Shown here: positions 33,198 through 41,970 of the stretch, in pieces
Layout of the letters: every line of letters starts with the position of its first letter
Numbering within the stretch: position 1 is the first letter of the stretch
Source: Amycolatopsis australiensis
GTDB lineage: Bacteria; Actinomycetota; Actinomycetes; Mycobacteriales; Pseudonocardiaceae
Direction: 5' to 3'
Assembly: GCF_900119165.1 (NCBI RefSeq)
Contig: NZ_FPJG01000006.1
Span: 5,952,001 to 6,016,000, forward strand
Length of the DNA: 64,000 bases
Position numbers and translations under genes: made by a program
The notes under the pieces: generated by a model
The model's input: only the letters and a program-made list of their open reading frames with translations
The model's database searches: none
What the model was told of the DNA's origin: nothing

Positions 33198-34781
33198 TCA
33201 ACTCCGATCGAGCCACACCGCCGCGTCCGGCGGCACCCGGCCGTCCTCCGGCGGCACGCTCGCCAGCAGCACCCGCGCGTCGCCGGGCAGCTCGCACGCC
33301 TCGTCCGACAGGTTCACCAGGCACGCGAACCCCGGCTCCCGCGCGAAAGACAGCACGCCGGAAGACGACGGCAGCCACGTCATCGTCCCGTCGCCGAGCG
33401 CCGGGTGGCCGCGGCGTGTGGCGAGCGCGGCGCGGTACAGGCTCAGCATGGACGCCGGATCGGCCGCCTGGGCCTCGGCCGTCGCCGTCCGCCAGTGGGC
33501 GGGCTGCGGCAGCCACGGCGACCCGCCTTCGGGGCCGAACCCGAACGGCGGCGCCGTCCCCGACCACGGCAGCGGTACCCGGCAGCCGTCGCGGCCGCGG
33601 CGGGTGTGCCCGGACCGTTCCCACGTCGGGTCGGCGAGCACGGCCTCGGGCAGGTCCTCGACCTCCGCCAGCCCGAGTTCCTCGCCCTGGTACAGGTACG
33701 CGCCGCCGGGCAGGGCGAGCATCAGCAGCAGCGCCGCCCGGGCCCGCCGCGTGCCCCGCGCCAGGTCGCCGCCGGGCGCGAACCGCGTCACGTGCCGGAC
33801 GACGTCGTGGTTGGACAGCACCCACGTCGCCGGCGCGCCGACCGGCGGCAGGGCTTCGAGCGTCCGGTCGATGACGGCCCGCAGCGCGCCGGCGTCCCAG
33901 TCGCAGCGCAGGAAGTCGAAGTTGAACGCGGTGTGCAGCTCGTCCGGGCGGACGTAGCGCGCGAGGCGGTCCGGCCGGTCGACCCACGCTTCGGCGACGA
34001 ACACGCGGCCGGGTTCGAACTCGCCGGCGATCCTGCGCCAGGAGCGGTAGATGTCGTGCACGCCGTCGAGGTCCCAGTGCGGGTGGCGGCCGCGGCCGGG
34101 CGGCCGGACGATCTCTTCGTCGTCGGCGCCCAGGTCGGGGAAGGCGGGGTCCTTGAGCAGGCCGTGGGCGACGTCGATGCGGACACCGTCGACGCCGCGG
34201 GAGAACCAGAACCGCAGCAGGTCCTCGAACTCGGCCCGGACTTCGGCGTTGTCCCAGTTGAGGTCGGGCTGCTCGGGGGCGAACAGGTGCAGGTACCACT
34301 CGCCGCCGGGCACGCGGGTCCAGGCGGGGCCGCCGAAGACGCTGCGCCAGTCGGTGGGCGGCAGCTCGCCGTCCCGGCCACGGCCGGCCCGGAAGTGGTA
34401 CCGCGCGCGTTCGGGCGAGCCGGGCGCGGCGGCCAGCGCGGCGCGGAACCACCGGTGCCGGTCGGAGGTGTGGTTCGGCACGACGTCGACGAGCACCCGC
34501 AGCCCGAGTTCGTGTGCCGCCGCGACCAGCTCGGGGACGTCGGCGTCGGTGCCGAACAGCGGGTCGACGGACCGGTGGTCTTCGACGTCGTAGCCGCCGT
34601 CGACCATCGGCGAGCGGTACCACGGCGTGGCCCACACCGCGTCGACGCCGAGGCCGGCCAGGTAGCCGAGACGGGAGCGCAGGCCCGCCAGGTCTCCGGT
34701 GCCGTCGCCGTCCGCGTCGGCGAAGCTGCGGACGTAGACCTCGTAGACGACGGCGTCGCGCCACCAGTTCGCGGAATCCAT
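33198..34781 (-). CDS. GH13 alpha-glucosidase
   Basis: A 527-residue TIM-barrel glycosidase. Conserved GH13 regions are DVVPNHTS, GVRIDVAHG (nucleophile Asp203), FVAEAW (acid/base Glu264) and VLSNHD (Asp326), as in oligo-alpha-1,6-/1,4-glucosidases. It lacks a signal peptide, so it should act inside the cell on maltose-, isomaltose- or sucrose-like sugars. It is divergent from a methyltransferase with about 40 bp between starts, and no transporter or LacI regulator is adjacent. Confidence 0.93.
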   Translation of the reverse strand: MDSANWWRDAVVYEVYVRSFADADGDGTGDLAGLRSRLGYLAGLGVDAVWATPWYRSPMVDGGYDVEDHRSVDPLFGTDADVPELVAAAHELGLRVLVDVVPNHTSDRHRWFRAALAAAPGSPERARYHFRAGRGRDGELPPTDWRSVFGGPAWTRVPGGEWYLHLFAPEQPDLNWDNAEVRAEFEDLLRFWFSRGVDGVRIDVAHGLLKDPAFPDLGADDEEIVRPPGRGRHPHWDLDGVHDIYRSWRRIAGEFEPGRVFVAEAWVDRPDRLARYVRPDELHTAFNFDFLRCDWDAGALRAVIDRTLEALPPVGAPATWVLSNHDVVRHVTRFAPGGDLARGTRRARAALLLMLALPGGAYLYQGEELGLAEVEDLPEAVLADPTWERSGHTRRGRDGCRVPLPWSGTAPPFGFGPEGGSPWLPQPAHWRTATAEAQAADPASMLSLYRAALATRRGHPALGDGTMTWLPSSSGVLSFAREPGFACLVNLSDEACELPGDARVLLASVPPEDGRVPPDAAVWLDRS

Positions 34782-34821
34782 GACACCCGAGTATCGCGAT
34801 CAGGGCCGTAGGCTGCAGAAC

Positions 34822-35610
34822 GTGACTTGGGAACGGGATCCGTCCCGGTACGCCGGCAGTGCGGCCCACTACGCCCGTGGCCGCGTGGCCTATCCGGCGG
34901 AGCTGGCCACGGCGTTCGCCGCGGAACTGGATTCGGACGGCTCGGGGCGTCTGCTCGACGTCGGCTGCGGGCCGGGGTCGCTGACGCTGTTGCTGGCGGG
35001 GTCGTTCACGGAGGCGGTCGGGCTCGACGCGGACGCGGACATGCTGGCCGAAGCGGACCGGCTCGCGCGCCGGGCGGGAATCGGCCACTGCCGGTGGGTG
35101 CACCGGCGTGCGGAGGAGCTGCCGGCCGGGCTCGGCCGGTTCCGGCTGGTGACGTTCGCCCAGTCGTTCCACTGGTTGGACCGGCTTCGCGTGGCGACGA
35201 CGGTGCACGGAATGCTCACCCGGGGCGGGGTGTGCGCGCACGTGCACGCGACGACCCACGAAGGCATCGACGGAACGGTGCCGCACGCGGAGATCGCGGA
35301 GCTGGTCAAGGAGTACCTCGGCCGGGTCCGGAGGGCGGGCCGCGGATCACCGGGCGACGAAGACGAGATCTACCGGGCAGCGGGGTTCCGCCGCCGGCGG
35401 CGGTTCGAGGTGCCGGGCCCGGTGGTGACCCGCTCGGCGGACGAGGTGGTGGCGGCGGTGTTCTCGCTGTCGAGTTCGACGCCCCATCTGTTCGGTGACC
35501 GGCGGGAGGAGTTCGAGGCTGATTTGCGGGAGCTGCTCGGCCGGGCGAGTCCGGAAGGGGTGTTCACCGAGCGGCTGCGGGAGATCGCCGTCGATCTGTG
35601 GGAGCCGTGA
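34822..35610 (+). CDS. Class I SAM-dependent methyltransferase
   Basis: A 262-residue methyltransferase with the SAM motif LLDVGCGPGSLTLLL at about 44-58, acidic residue in GLDADADML, and VTFAQSFHWLD (motif IV). It resembles small-molecule methyltransferases of the Tam/UbiE type; the substrate is unknown. GTG 34822 (VTWERDPSRYAGSAAHYARGR) fits the family start better than ATG 34780, which would overlap the divergent glucosidase start. Confidence 0.85.
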   Translation: MTWERDPSRYAGSAAHYARGRVAYPAELATAFAAELDSDGSGRLLDVGCGPGSLTLLLAGSFTEAVGLDADADMLAEADRLARRAGIGHCRWVHRRAEELPAGLGRFRLVTFAQSFHWLDRLRVATTVHGMLTRGGVCAHVHATTHEGIDGTVPHAEIAELVKEYLGRVRRAGRGSPGDEDEIYRAAGFRRRRRFEVPGPVVTRSADEVVAAVFSLSSSTPHLFGDRREEFEADLRELLGRASPEGVFTERLREIAVDLWEP

Positions 35611-35687
35611 CCGGTGGGTCGCCCCGCGGTGGTGGGCCCGGGGTTGTCGTCGGCGGCCTCCACCGCCGGGCGCGTGATCGCCCCGGC

Positions 35688-36065
35688 TCACCAGGGGTTG
35701 TTGTCGAAAGCCTCGTCGTCCTCCTCGGCCGCGCGGTGGCGGCGCGTCGGGCGGGGTGGTTCGTCCCTCGGTGGCCGCGGGGGCATCGGCGGGTTTCCCG
35801 GTGCGGCGGGGAACTCGACCGGGTCGTCGAATGCCGACGGGGGTTCCGCGTGCGTCCGGTCCGTGCTCCAGCCGGACTTCGTCTTGCGCTGGGCGAGTTC
35901 GCGGCGGTGCTGCACGTACCGCTCGGCCGCCTGGACCTGCTTGGTCATGTACTCGTGCGACTGGGCCTTGATCTCTTCGCCGCGCTGTTCACGCAGGGCG
36001 CGGCGCTCGGCCTGTTCGCGGACGAGTCCGTCCAGCTCGGCTTTCATGCCGGCGATGTCGGTCAT
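35688..36065 (-). CDS. Coiled-coil protein at the end of the type VII-like operon
   Basis: A 125-residue protein. Residues 1-65 are charged and helical, likely a coiled coil (MKAELDGLVREQAERRALRE), and the rest is Pro/Arg-rich, ending AFDNNPW. It starts 8 nt after the stop of the 1048-residue WXG protein, so it belongs to the same transcript. Small charged partners like this often act as chaperones or secretion-associated proteins for WXG substrates; that role is inferred from position only. Confidence 0.65.
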   Translation of the reverse strand: MTDIAGMKAELDGLVREQAERRALREQRGEEIKAQSHEYMTKQVQAAERYVQHRRELAQRKTKSGWSTDRTHAEPPSAFDDPVEFPAAPGNPPMPPRPPRDEPPRPTRRHRAAEEDDEAFDNNPW

Positions 36066-36073
36066 GCGTCCTC

Positions 36074-39000
36074 CTACCAGGTCCGGGCGGACGGCGGGTC
36101 GTCGTCGTCGTTCAGCGAGCCGATGATCCGGCGGCCGGGCTCACCGAGGTTGTCGAAGACGGCGCCTTCGATCCGGTAGGCGGGCGAGCGCCGTTCGGTG
36201 TCGCCCCCGCCGCCACCGTGACCACCACCGCCCATGGCCCCCATGCCGCCGGGCATCCCGGACATCGGCTGGCCGGCAGCCCCGCCGACGGCAGCGGCGG
36301 GCGCGAAGGCGGCCACGGGCTGCGGCTGCGCGGTGCCGGTGTGGGCTCCGCCGGACGTGGGTGTTTCGCCGAGTCCGCCACCGTCGAAGCTGTGCGCCGG
36401 GAAGCCACCGTGCGAGCCACCCGCGAACCCGGCGGCCGACGGCCCACCCCCGCCGTGATGGGGCGCTGGGTTGTCGGCGCCGCCGGTGTGCGAGGTGCCA
36501 CCCGAGTGGGAACCGCCGCCGTGCGACTCGCTGGAGCGGGAAGTGTCGCTGCTCGGCGAACCGCTGCCGTCGTGGGAGTTCTCGCCTGCGTGCGAACCAC
36601 TGCTGTGCGAGTTGTCGCTGCCCGAATCGCTACCGCCGTGCGAACCGCTGCTCTGCGAGTGGCCGCCGGAGTGCGAGCCCTCGCCGCCGCTGTGGGAGCC
36701 GTCGCCGTGTGAAGTGTCGCCCGCGTGGTGCGTGCCGGGGTCGTCGAGGGTGCCGCGGTGGCTGGGCAGGTCGGCGCCGGGTGTGTCCGACGGCTTGTCT
36801 TCCTCGCCCAGTGTGTAGGTCGTCGGGGTGCCCTTGCCGTCGTCGACCGTGACCACCGTGGGGCCGTCCGGGCCGTCCGGACGCTCGGCCGTGATCTTGA
36901 CGTCGCCGTCCTCGATGTGGATCTTGCCGTCCGCGCCGGGGTGGTACGTGCCGTCGTCCGTCCCTTGTGGACTCTCGGTGGACCAGTCGAGCTTGAAGTC
37001 CTTCGGGTCGCCGGGGCCGTCGCCGACCTTGATGTCCATCTTGCCGTCGTGGTCGGGCTCGGTCATCTCGAACGTCTTGTCGCCCTGCTTGACCTTCAGG
37101 ACGTCCGGCTCGCCGTCGCCCAGCTTGCCGCCGTCGCCGGTGGGGTCCGTCTTGATCGGGTCGCCGCCGAACTCCTTCGGCGTGTCCGCTGCCGTGCCGT
37201 CGTCTCCCGCGGGTCCGCTGCCCGACTCCGTCTGGATGCCCGGGCCGCTGAACTGGCTCAGCGCATCCGCGGCCCGCTTCCTCGCCGCTTCCGCCGCGGC
37301 CTGGCCGTCGGGGGGTGGTACCGATGACGGGGTCGTGGCTTCCCCGCTTTCCCCCGAAGGTGTGGACAGATCCGGGATCGGCGGGATCGAGCCGCCCCCG
37401 CCGGATCCGCTGCCCGAGCCGGAACCACCGGACGGTGTGGACAGGTCCGGAATCGACGGCAACGGTCCACCGCCGCCCCCGCCGGAACCCGGGCCACCGC
37501 TCGCGCCGCTGGGCACGTCCACACCGCCGCCGGGCACGCCGGAACCCGAACCGCCGTCGGGGATCGGTGGCACCGAGCCGCCGCCGGAGCCCGCTCCCCC
37601 GCCGGGGATATCCGGACCCGAGCCGCCCGGACCATCGGCCGCACCGAAGCCGCCCAGCACGCCGGAACCCGAGCCACCGGAGACGCCCGCCCCCGAGCCG
37701 CTGGGCCCACCCGCGCCGGACCCACCCGGTAGACCTGAACCGCCAGGCATACCCGCACCCGAACCACCGGGCACATCCGCGCCGGATCCACCGGAGCCAC
37801 CGGGCACACCTGCACCCGAGCCACCCGAACCGGCAGGCACGCCCACGCCCGAGCCATCCGGCAGACCCGCGCCCGAGCCACCGGAGCCACCGGGCACGCC
37901 CGCACCCGATCCACCCGAGCCCCCACCAGGCACACCCGTGCCCGAGCCATCCGGCACACCCGCACCGGATCCGGCCCCGCCGCCCGAGCCACCCGCGGCA
38001 CCCGGCCCACCGGCCCCGGAACCACCGGCCCCGGAACCACCGGGCAGCGACACACGCTCGAACTCGTTCTTCACCGCGCCCATGACCTTGTCGAGCGCGT
38101 CGTACGCCTGGTCGACCAGGTCCTTCGTGTCCTTGCAAGTCTTCGCGAACCCTTGGTACAGCCGGTCCCACATGTCGGGGTTGAACTGGTTCTGGATCCA
38201 CTGCTTGGCCAGGTCCTGGCCGTGCTGCTTGATCTCGTCGCCGTCGCAGCAGCCCCGGTCGTTCAGCGTCTGGACGAGGTTCGTGCCGAAGTTGAGGTCC
38301 ATCCAGCCCGCGATCTGGGCGAGGTCCTCCTCGTTGCCGTGTTCGCCGTTGGCGACGGCGACCACCTTCTGCGCCATCGTGTAGTCCGCTTTGCCGACCA
38401 GATCGGTGTACATGCCGACCACCGCGTCGGCCTTGCCCTTGCACAGCTGGAACACCGTGGTCGCGGTGTGCAGGGTCGCTTCGCTCGCGTTGCCGAGCGT
38501 CTGCGCCAGCTTGGCCGCCTTCGGCTGGATCTTGTCGTTGTAGGTGTCCGACGCCGCGTCGGCTCCCGCGCCGCTCCACGTCCGGTACAGGCTGCTCAGC
38601 TGGGCGCCGGTGTCCTGCAGCGTCCGGTCCACCGTGTCCGCGCCGCGCTTGAAGTGCGCCGCGTCCGCGACGAAGTCCGCGAAGCTGATCCCGCGCTGCT
38701 CGTCGAACGGCGCCCGGATGTCCTTGTCCAGGTCGATCGGGCGGGTGTTGCCGCGGCAGTCGTCGGGGATCTTGGCCAGCAGCGACCCGAACGTCTCGAA
38801 CAGCTTCAGCGCCGGGGCGGCCGCGTCGAAGATCTCGTCGGACGTCTTCGTCCCCGTGCTGCTCCCGTCGTCACCCGAAGCCGGCGGCTGGGTGCCGTCG
38901 AGCTTCGCCTTGCCTTCGTCGACGGCCTTCTTTTCCTGGTCCTGGTTGTAGCTGTTCCGGTCGCCGCTCTGCTTGGCCTTGTCGTAGGCCTCGTCGACGG

Positions 39001-39220
39001 ACTGGCCGGCGAAGAACGGGTTCGCGTCGTACGCACCGGCGTACTTGGCGGCTTCCTGCCGCTTCTGCTTGATGTCGTCGGGTTCCTGGTCGGCCAGGAA
39101 CGGCGGCGGTGGCGGGTTCTCCCGCAGCCAGCTGCTGATCAGCGCGGTCTTCTGCGCGGCGGGGACGCTCGGGTCGTCGAGCACCGCCTTGACGTCGGAC
39201 CACGTCTTCCGGTCGGCCAT
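36074..39220 (-). CDS. Large WXG-type, Gly/Ser- and His/Ser-rich putative type VII substrate
   Basis: A 1048-residue protein without a Sec signal. Residues 1-380 are folded and helical, with a WXG-like turn at Trp215-Ser216-Gly217 and a paired Cys (RGCCDG). Residues about 385-600 are low-complexity Gly/Ser/Pro repeats built on GSGAGVPGGSGG. A charged part follows (KVKQGDKTFEMTEPDHDG), perhaps beta-structured, then a Ser/His/Gly region (SHSGGEGSHSGGHSQSSGSH) to about 940, and a conserved-looking end (YRIEGAVFDNLGEPGRRIIG). The layout recalls EspB-like ESX substrates with a surface-exposed flexible tail. Start ATG 39220 shares a base with the preceding stop. Confidence 0.75.
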   Translation of the reverse strand: MADRKTWSDVKAVLDDPSVPAAQKTALISSWLRENPPPPPFLADQEPDDIKQKRQEAAKYAGAYDANPFFAGQSVDEAYDKAKQSGDRNSYNQDQEKKAVDEGKAKLDGTQPPASGDDGSSTGTKTSDEIFDAAAPALKLFETFGSLLAKIPDDCRGNTRPIDLDKDIRAPFDEQRGISFADFVADAAHFKRGADTVDRTLQDTGAQLSSLYRTWSGAGADAASDTYNDKIQPKAAKLAQTLGNASEATLHTATTVFQLCKGKADAVVGMYTDLVGKADYTMAQKVVAVANGEHGNEEDLAQIAGWMDLNFGTNLVQTLNDRGCCDGDEIKQHGQDLAKQWIQNQFNPDMWDRLYQGFAKTCKDTKDLVDQAYDALDKVMGAVKNEFERVSLPGGSGAGGSGAGGPGAAGGSGGGAGSGAGVPDGSGTGVPGGGSGGSGAGVPGGSGGSGAGLPDGSGVGVPAGSGGSGAGVPGGSGGSGADVPGGSGAGMPGGSGLPGGSGAGGPSGSGAGVSGGSGSGVLGGFGAADGPGGSGPDIPGGGAGSGGGSVPPIPDGGSGSGVPGGGVDVPSGASGGPGSGGGGGGPLPSIPDLSTPSGGSGSGSGSGGGGSIPPIPDLSTPSGESGEATTPSSVPPPDGQAAAEAARKRAADALSQFSGPGIQTESGSGPAGDDGTAADTPKEFGGDPIKTDPTGDGGKLGDGEPDVLKVKQGDKTFEMTEPDHDGKMDIKVGDGPGDPKDFKLDWSTESPQGTDDGTYHPGADGKIHIEDGDVKITAERPDGPDGPTVVTVDDGKGTPTTYTLGEEDKPSDTPGADLPSHRGTLDDPGTHHAGDTSHGDGSHSGGEGSHSGGHSQSSGSHGGSDSGSDNSHSSGSHAGENSHDGSGSPSSDTSRSSESHGGGSHSGGTSHTGGADNPAPHHGGGGPSAAGFAGGSHGGFPAHSFDGGGLGETPTSGGAHTGTAQPQPVAAFAPAAAVGGAAGQPMSGMPGGMGAMGGGGHGGGGGDTERRSPAYRIEGAVFDNLGEPGRRIIGSLNDDDDPPSARTW
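37440..38045 (-). repeat. In-frame Gly/Ser/Pro-coding tandem repeats
   Basis: This stretch codes for variations of GSGAGVPGGSGG, including GVPGGSGGSGAG, GLPDGSG and GVPAGSG, with units of 9-12 codons. Such arrays expand and contract by slippage, so length may vary between strains. The frame is kept throughout. Confidence 0.75.
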
Positions 39221-39534
39221 CAGTGCGCTCCGGCGTTCGTGATCGCGGCCGACTGCGAGTCTTCGTTCGCGCTGTAGCTCGACCCGGCGGTACCGAGGTT
39301 CGCGCCGAACGAGCCGAGTGTGCTGCTGTAGCCGGAAACCGCGGCCCACAACGCCTGCGCGCCCGCGGTGTACTTCGCCGCGTGTGCGCCGTGCGCGCGG
39401 CCGAACTTCTCCGCCGTCACCTGCGGGGTCTGCAGGTCCGGGTTGTCGTCGAGCAGGTGCTCCGCCAGGTCACCGATGGTCTTGGACGCCGCCGACAACG
39501 CCTCGGTCGTCGCGGTGTACCCCCCGCCGCTCAT
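39220..39534 (-). CDS. EspC-like ESX-associated protein with YxxxE signal
   Basis: A 104-residue helical-hairpin protein of the EspC/WXG100-related class: MSGGGYTATTEALSAASKTIG, helix, turn, then HAAKYTAGAQALWAAVSGYSS and a flexible end. Tyr87-Ser-Ala-Asn-Glu91 gives the YxxxD/E motif that marks type VII secretion partners. It overlaps the ACP gene by 4 nt upstream and the large WXG gene by 1 nt downstream, so the two ESX-like proteins are made together and may be exported as a pair. Confidence 0.75.
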   Translation of the reverse strand: MSGGGYTATTEALSAASKTIGDLAEHLLDDNPDLQTPQVTAEKFGRAHGAHAAKYTAGAQALWAAVSGYSSTLGSFGANLGTAGSSYSANEDSQSAAITNAGAH

Positions 39535-39806
39535 TTCCGCGCCTCTCCGGTAGATCCGCCAGTTCCCAGGGCTTCCGCGAGCACGGCGGCCACCGAACCC
39601 ACGTCGGTGAACCGATCGAGCAGGTCCAGGTCGATCGTCACGCCGTAGTAGACCTCCAGCGCCGCCAGGAGCCGGATCCGGCCCTTCGAGTCGATGCCCA
39701 GCTCCTCCAGGGGCGCGTCGGGCTCGACGAGGGCCGGGTCGAGCCGGAAGGTGTCGCTGACGACCTTCGTGACCTCGGCGCGGTGATCACCCACGGGCGC
39801 CACCAT
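39531..39806 (-). CDS. Acyl carrier protein
   Basis: A 91-residue carrier protein. The phosphopantetheine site is Ser40 in LEELGIDSKGRIRLLAALE (DSK instead of the usual DSL), with the following helix FTDVGSVAAVLAEAL typical of ACPs. ATG 39806 has AGGGC upstream and overlaps the ligase stop by 20 nt; GTG 39794 is an alternative. It should receive an acyl chain from the adjacent fatty acyl-AMP ligase. No polyketide synthase or NRPS is nearby to use it. Confidence 0.88.
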   Translation of the reverse strand: MVAPVGDHRAEVTKVVSDTFRLDPALVEPDAPLEELGIDSKGRIRLLAALEVYYGVTIDLDLLDRFTDVGSVAAVLAEALGTGGSTGEARK

Positions 39807-41421
39807 AACGTGCCCTGGCGGCCGACCGGGCGACCTTGCCGCTCGATGTGCGCGGAAGTCCGCCGGAAGGGACCAGATGTACCGCACGGAGCGTGAGATC
39901 GTGCTCGCGCGACACCGCGCGCAGCACGGCCCGGGTGACTTCCTTGACGTCCGCGCCGGCGTCGCGAACGCACTCCGCCACCACCATCGCGCCTTCACCT
40001 CGCTCGTCCGTGACGCCGAACGCGGCGACGCGGTCGCGGCGGATCGCGGGATGGGCCTCGCCCGCCGCCGCCTCGATGTCCTGCGGGTGGAAGTTGCGGC
40101 CGTCGATGACGATCAGGTCTTTGAGCCGCCCGGTGACGTAGAGGTCGCCGCGGTGCACGACGCCGAGGTCGCCGGTGCGCAGCCAGCCGCCGAGACCGTC
40201 CAGGGTGGCGCCGAACGCGGCCGCGTCGCCGCGGCCCCAGTAGCCGGTGGCGACGTTCGGGCCGCGCACCCAGATTTCGCCGACCGCGCCCTCGGGCTGC
40301 TCGCGGCCGTCGCGGACGATCCGGACGAGCTGCCCGACGGGGCGGCCCACCGACACGAGCTCCTGGCCACCGGCGGTTTCGACGGCCCGCCCCTGCGCGA
40401 GCGCTTCGCGGTCGAACACGGCGCCGCGCGGGCCTTCCGGGCCCGCGCTCGCGACGTACACGGTGGCTTCGGCCAGTCCGTACGAAGGCCGGTGTGCCGC
40501 CCGCCGGAACCCGCGCGGGCCGAAGACTTCCTGGAAGCGTTCGATCGTCCGGGGCCGCACGGGTTCGCTGCCGTTGAGCGCCACGCGCACGTCCGAAAGA
40601 TCGAGGTCGTCGTCCGCGCCGGCGTCGGCGGCGAGGTCGTAGGCGAAGTTCGGGGCGGCGGTGAACACGGCGGGGTGGTCCGCGAGCTGCCGCAGCCACC
40701 GCCGCGGCCGGTGGACGAACTCCGCCGGCGCCATGAACACCGCCCGCGCGCCGGCGAAGACCGGCAGGCACAGCAGCTGGATCAGGCCCATGTCGTGGAA
40801 GAACGGGATCCAGCCGGCGCAGGTGGTGCCCTCGTCCACGGCGTAGGCACGCGAGCCCTGCCAGCAGGCCGCGACGATCGCCCGGTGCGGGATCACCGCG
40901 CCGGCCGGTTCGCGCGTCGAACCGGACGTGTACTGCAGATAGGCCGGATCCTCCGGCGCCACGGGCACCGGATCGGCGCCCGGCCCGGTCAGCTCGTCGA
41001 CCACCACGACGTGCTCGTGCGCGGGCAGCCGCGCCGCCGCGGCCGACGACGTCAGCCAGACGCGGGCGCCGCAGTCGGCCAGCACCCCCGCGAGCCGGTC
41101 GGCCTGGGCCCGGGTCGCGGGCGCCATCAGCGGGACCGCCACCAGTCCGGCGGCCAGCGCGCCGAAGAAGGCGACCGGGTAGGCCAGCTCCTGCCCGGCG
41201 AGGACGGCGACGCGCTCCCCCGGCTCGGCCGTCCGGCGCAGCTCGCCCGCCACGACCCGGACCCGGGCGGCGAACTGGGCCCACGTCAGCGTGTGCTCGG
41301 CGCCGCGGGTGTGATCCTGGTGGGTGAACAGCGGCCGGTCGTCGTCCGCGCGGGCGAACAGCCGCTCCACGATCGAGACGCGCAGCACCGCCTCGGGCAC
41401 GGTCACCGGCGGACGGGGCAC
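39787..41421 (-). CDS. Fatty acyl-AMP ligase (FAAL)
   Basis: A 544-residue adenylate-forming enzyme of the FadD32/FAAL type. It has ATP motif YLQYTSGSTREPAGAVIPH, PFFHDMGLIQ, SYGLAEATVYV, LRTGDLG and the hinge GRLKDLIVIDGRNFHPQDIE, all typical of FAALs, which activate fatty acids as acyl-AMP and load an ACP instead of CoA. The start is probably GTG 41421. It is first in the operon with ACP, the EspC-like and the WXG protein. A perfect palindrome upstream probably binds the divergent DUF2087 regulator. Confidence 0.9.
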   Translation of the reverse strand: MPRPPVTVPEAVLRVSIVERLFARADDDRPLFTHQDHTRGAEHTLTWAQFAARVRVVAGELRRTAEPGERVAVLAGQELAYPVAFFGALAAGLVAVPLMAPATRAQADRLAGVLADCGARVWLTSSAAAARLPAHEHVVVVDELTGPGADPVPVAPEDPAYLQYTSGSTREPAGAVIPHRAIVAACWQGSRAYAVDEGTTCAGWIPFFHDMGLIQLLCLPVFAGARAVFMAPAEFVHRPRRWLRQLADHPAVFTAAPNFAYDLAADAGADDDLDLSDVRVALNGSEPVRPRTIERFQEVFGPRGFRRAAHRPSYGLAEATVYVASAGPEGPRGAVFDREALAQGRAVETAGGQELVSVGRPVGQLVRIVRDGREQPEGAVGEIWVRGPNVATGYWGRGDAAAFGATLDGLGGWLRTGDLGVVHRGDLYVTGRLKDLIVIDGRNFHPQDIEAAAGEAHPAIRRDRVAAFGVTDERGEGAMVVAECVRDAGADVKEVTRAVLRAVSREHDLTLRAVHLVPSGGLPRTSSGKVARSAARARYGGARG

Positions 41422-41440
41422 GCGAGGCAACCTACTGGAC

Positions 41441-41454
41441 ACCGGATATCCGGT
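41441..41454. promoter_or_regulatory. Perfect palindrome between FAAL and DUF2087 genes
   Basis: ACCGGATATCCGGT, a 14-bp perfect palindrome in the 69-bp divergent gap. It is a likely binding site for the winged-helix DUF2087 protein, controlling the FAAL-ACP-ESX operon and itself. Confidence 0.5.
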
Positions 41455-41490
41455 TCGCCGCCGGGGCGGCGGCCGGTACGGTCGGAGGCC

Positions 41491-41970
41491 ATGGCCGCAC
41501 CGGAAGCTCTCGTCTCCGCCCTCGCGGACCCGGCACGTCTGCTGCTGTTCGCGCGCATCTGCGCCGCGCCCGAAGGACTTCCCCACGACGAGGTCCCGGC
41601 CAAGCTCGTGCGGCGGCTGGCCGACGCGGGGCTCGTCACGCTCGGGCAGGACCGCTGCCGGGCCGCGCCCGAGGTGTTCCGCGACGCGCTGGCCAAGGCC
41701 CCGGCCGACCCGCTCGACGCGCTGTTCCGCCGCGGCCGGCTCGTCACGATCCCGCATTCGGGCAAGCGGCGGCAGCTGCTGCTCGCGTATCTCGCCGAGC
41801 GGTTCGAGCCGGGCCGGCTCTACACCGAGCGGGAAGTCCGCGAGAAGCTCGTGATGGTCCACGACGACCACGCGACGCTGCGCCGCTACCTCGTCGACGA
41901 AGGCCTGCTGCAGCGCAGCAACGACGGCGGCGCCTACGGCCGTCCGTCGGAGGCTCGCGTCGCCGGCTGA
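41491..41970 (+). CDS. DUF2087-domain transcriptional regulator
   Basis: A 159-residue protein. The N-terminal half is ArsR-like winged helix (ALADPARLLLFARICAAPEG, LVRRLADAGLVTLG). The C-terminal half is DUF2087 (IPHSGKRRQLLLAYLAERFEPGRLYTEREV, HDDHATLRRYLVDEGLLQR). Divergent from the FAAL operon, it is the natural candidate for its local regulator. The 3' end overlaps the convergent sigma factor gene by 37 bp. Confidence 0.88.
   Translation: MAAPEALVSALADPARLLLFARICAAPEGLPHDEVPAKLVRRLADAGLVTLGQDRCRAAPEVFRDALAKAPADPLDALFRRGRLVTIPHSGKRRQLLLAYLAERFEPGRLYTEREVREKLVMVHDDHATLRRYLVDEGLLQRSNDGGAYGRPSEARVAG

Noticed and set aside
37440..38045. Proline-rich protein on the plus strand
   Set aside because: It is the complement of the Gly/Ser repeat region of the WXG protein; the minus frame has domains and operon overlaps.
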